A stretch of DNA of 64,000 bases from an uncultured Chloroflexota bacterium (GTDB lineage: Bacteria > Chloroflexota > Anaerolineae > Aggregatilineales > Phototrophicaceae). Of this stretch, positions 61,892-64,000 are shown one piece after another. The stretch spans positions 62,001 to 126,000 of the forward strand of contig CALJKV010000087.1 in NCBI GenBank assembly GCA_937974245.1. The letters run 5' to 3'. The translations under genes and the position numbers were made by a program. The stretch's first letter is position 1. Every line of letters begins with the position of its first letter. Under the pieces are notes generated by a model, which was not told where the DNA came from, did no database searches, and worked only from the letters and a program-made list of their open reading frames with translations.

Positions 61892-63004
61892 TTATTTGGA
61901 AAGCAGCCAGTCACTTACGCTAATCGGATTATGCTGGCGGAACTGATGCCTCATACGACCAAATACGTCGACCCCCATTTGTAACAAGATATGCGGAATA
62001 TCCATTGGCACCCAATTTTCAACAATCGTCTCATCATCACAGCGGTAGAAATCCATAACACGCATTGTGATGAGTTTACCAGTAGCGGGCATTCCAAGCC
62101 AATTACTTCCAGTGTGAGTACCTTGCAGATACCCCCAGCCCCCTGTCACGGCATAGTAGCCATCACCAATGCGAATAAAGTGCCCTATGTCATTGCTACC
62201 GCGATCAGGAAATGCTATTAAGAACGATATCTGGTCATAGTCCTCGAAACCTCTTAATCCACGTAATGTACCGATGCCCGCCGGACCATACCACATAAAA
62301 TTGCGGTGCCAATGCTTGACCATCTCCATTTCATCAAGTGCGGCACGTGTGGGAAGTTGACCACTGTAGCGATCAAGCGCGTCGTGCATTTTTAGAATAG
62401 TCTTAATAGTTCGCTTTGAACGCTCTTCATTCTGAGGAGTCAGGATAACTCCATCATGTGTCGCCGGTGGCAGCCAGCGCATCTCTCGTCCCAAGCTCGG
62501 TGCGATCGGCCAATACCCGACCTGACGCATCAAATCGAGGAAATCGATAAAGACGTAACTAGTGGTAATCTTACCATCACGTAGCGCGTGAGCCTCCCCA
62601 TAGCGCACATTAACAACGCCACGTGTGGGGGGTATGCCAAGCAAATCATTGTCAAAAGTGCCAACATAATTGCCAAAGCAACTCACCCAATCACTATCCT
62701 CGTAACGACCTCCAGCCACGAAATCATCTCGCCGTTCAACATCCGGCATGGCATGGCGCAATGGTCGCCAAACCTGCTCACCAATCGCCTCAAGTCCACT
62801 CAATTCATTAATTGGGTGGGTCACGTTGACATCTGCATCATCGTGGTAACTATCTTGAATAGCATCATCTAATTGAGCCAGCGGAACATTGACCATCACC
62901 TGCATGATATCAATAACACGCTGTTTATTGGCAATGTTCTGAGCTTGATTTATCGGCACATAGTTAAAGTTTGATTCCTGGTGTTTGTCATCCGTTTTGG
63001 TCAT
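61892..63004 (-). CDS. Double SnoaL/NTF2-like protein
   Basis: Two SnoaL-type cone-shaped domains in tandem (about 25-165 and 200-350). These are recognisable from the helix with ...RVIDIMQVM, the strand pair GEAHALRDGKITTSYVFIDFLDLMRQVGYWP, and in the second half RVMDFYRCDDETIVENWVPMDIPHILLQMGVD. The family includes polyketide cyclases and small-ligand isomerases as well as proteins of unknown role. It is a clear paralogue in layout of the next gene. Start at ATG 63004. Substrate unknown. Confidence 0.82.
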   Translation of the reverse strand: MTKTDDKHQESNFNYVPINQAQNIANKQRVIDIMQVMVNVPLAQLDDAIQDSYHDDADVNVTHPINELSGLEAIGEQVWRPLRHAMPDVERRDDFVAGGRYEDSDWVSCFGNYVGTFDNDLLGIPPTRGVVNVRYGEAHALRDGKITTSYVFIDFLDLMRQVGYWPIAPSLGREMRWLPPATHDGVILTPQNEERSKRTIKTILKMHDALDRYSGQLPTRAALDEMEMVKHWHRNFMWYGPAGIGTLRGLRGFEDYDQISFLIAFPDRGSNDIGHFIRIGDGYYAVTGGWGYLQGTHTGSNWLGMPATGKLITMRVMDFYRCDDETIVENWVPMDIPHILLQMGVDVFGRMRHQFRQHNPISVSDWLLSK

Positions 63005-63039
63005 TTGCTTCCCTGTTTTCGATTCATTGTGCGCGTTCC

Positions 63040-64000
63040 TTATACCAGTTGATAGGCGGCCATTTGCGCGTAAACTGCGGTCTCATCCAGAACCATCCAC
63101 TCATTGGCAATCAAGCCATCCCGTAATTCGAAATGGGAAATGCCAAGCAATGCCAAGGGAGTGTTTGTAGGATTGCCATAACGCCCAGAACCACTGTGTG
63201 TCCCGCAGTAGGACCACCGCAACGCTACGCGAATTGCTCTTGCAGACTGTTGGCGAACAATAACGTGGTGGGGTTCAAAGCGACCCACCGGAATGGATGA
63301 CAGGAAGCTGTTAACCACATTTCTCGTGCGCACGCGCCCATAACAGAGCTGCCCCATTGGCCCCTCGAGTCGAACTGCACGATCATACCGCTCATCAATT
63401 ATCTGCAGGTTCTTGCTATTCCACATTGAGTCATAGGTGTCAATGATTTGATCTGCGATGGTCTGTTCACCTACAATCATGAGACCATTAGGATCAGACC
63501 ACCGCTTCCGCATTGCTTCATTACCGATGGTGTACGCATCAGGATTATTTGCCCCTGTCTCTTTCCCATACTTCACTGGATCAAGCCCCAGCTGAAGGGC
63601 AATTGAAGCCTGGTCTCCAACCAACCACTCTTCTACTACCCGGTTATCCCGACATAAGCAATCGGCAATAGACAATAAGGTAACAGGTCGGTTTGTTGCC
63701 CGGCCAAAATAACCATCACCTTGGTGCATAGCATTAGAACGAACGCGATGGGATGACAAAAAACCAGGAGACCTGTCGCCGATTATGACATCTTCAGCCA
63801 ATAATCCCTCACGAGGGAATTGGTGCATAGCCTCTAAGGTATGACGTATGATTGTCTCAACTGAGTTAGTCACACCGTGAGGTGAGTAGACCGGGGTATC
63901 AGGTGCATACCAGTCACGAATCCGCCCAACACCGCCTTCTTCCCAGATTCTATAGGTAATATCAATAATATACTGCTCAGGGGTTTGAAATTCTGAAGAA
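63040..64000 (-). CDS. Second double SnoaL/NTF2-like protein, 5' end off window
   Basis: The frame is open to the window edge. A GTG at 63873 is internal, since the 42 residues upstream of it (QYIIDITYRIWEEGGVGRIR, then DWYAPDTPVYSPHG) are typical of the first helix and strand of a SnoaL domain. Two such domains are present, the second ending ELRDGLIANEWMVLDETAVYAQM. It is placed 35 bases before the paralogue at 61892, so the pair is probably one operon. Partial at its start; function unknown. Confidence 0.82.
   Translation of the reverse strand, partial: SSEFQTPEQYIIDITYRIWEEGGVGRIRDWYAPDTPVYSPHGVTNSVETIIRHTLEAMHQFPREGLLAEDVIIGDRSPGFLSSHRVRSNAMHQGDGYFGRATNRPVTLLSIADCLCRDNRVVEEWLVGDQASIALQLGLDPVKYGKETGANNPDAYTIGNEAMRKRWSDPNGLMIVGEQTIADQIIDTYDSMWNSKNLQIIDERYDRAVRLEGPMGQLCYGRVRTRNVVNSFLSSIPVGRFEPHHVIVRQQSARAIRVALRWSYCGTHSGSGRYGNPTNTPLALLGISHFELRDGLIANEWMVLDETAVYAQMAAYQLV

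Noticed and set aside
63871..63873. GTG 63873 as the start of the last gene
   Set aside because: The frame upstream continues to the window edge and encodes recognisable SnoaL-domain sequence, so the gene is partial rather than starting here.

Overview
The window is a typical chromosomal stretch of a bacterium that most resembles the Chloroflexota, probably an Anaerolineae-like lineage. That placement is inferred from the kinds of gene present, not from a database match: many LysM-containing surface proteins with Pro/Thr-rich linkers, a BTAD-type regulator, a response regulator fused to a CpaE/MinD-like ATPase, a DUF2207 plus SPFH cluster, SecD with a Pro/Ala-rich insert, SelB, and a MurA with Asp in place of the catalytic Cys. 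Base composition is moderate to GC-rich, except for a visibly AT-richer segment at about 49.9-53.2 kb. Genes are dense and lie on both strands. Several start with TTG or GTG behind a strong Shine-Dalgarno sequence.

Layout. 0-14.5 kb: surface and envelope proteins (a DUF5060/TIM-barrel protein and a LysM glycosidase-like protein, both lacking expected catalytic acids), a WYL regulator, a DUF2207 / zinc-ribbon / helical / SPFH cluster, a PMT-like glycosyltransferase and secreted proteins. 14.6-18.6 kb: yajC-secD-secF plus a zinc alcohol dehydrogenase. 18.6-22 kb: sirtuin plus GAF histidine kinase, then a receiver-CpaE fusion. 22.1-26.7 kb: tRNA-Thr(CGT), uridine kinase, then a valine T-box leader controlling a methyltransferase and valS. 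26.7-34.1 kb: HEAT protein, nucleotidyltransferase-like protein, two tandem LysM proteins, mutL and a second histidine kinase. 34.2-36.9 kb: hisH-hisA-hisF-hisI behind a consensus promoter, a short His-containing leader peptide and an intrinsic terminator, i.e. a candidate attenuator. 36.8-42.2 kb: SAM hydroxide adenosyltransferase and murA, then selB and a coiled-coil gene. 42.3-47.5 kb: acyl-CoA metabolism (thioesterase, two acyl-CoA ligases, MaoC-type hydratase). 48-50 kb: BTAD regulator with a palindromic operator, and a tRNA-Arg(TCT) gene interrupted by a 265-nt group I intron. 50.3-53.2 kb: a UvrA-like resistance-type ABC protein and a transposase remnant. 53.2-59.3 kb: gyrB, and a thiamine-type ABC transporter under a TPP riboswitch. 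59.3-60.3 kb: a gene-free, repeat-rich stretch with iterated TTGCTGCAA dyads and 110-120 bp direct repeats. 60.3-64 kb: an unknown protein, an orphan CoA-transferase alpha subunit and two double-SnoaL proteins, the last running off the window.

The strongest regulatory signals are four RNA-level systems: a Val T-box, a TPP riboswitch, a candidate his leader-peptide attenuator, and a self-splicing intron in tRNA-Arg. Three convergent gene pairs share interlocking stop codons (30679-30682, 39111-39114, 47463-47466). The observations most worth testing are the his attenuator, the tRNA-Arg(TCT) group I intron, the dyad array at 59410-59540, and the recurring loss of catalytic residues in otherwise intact enzyme-like proteins.
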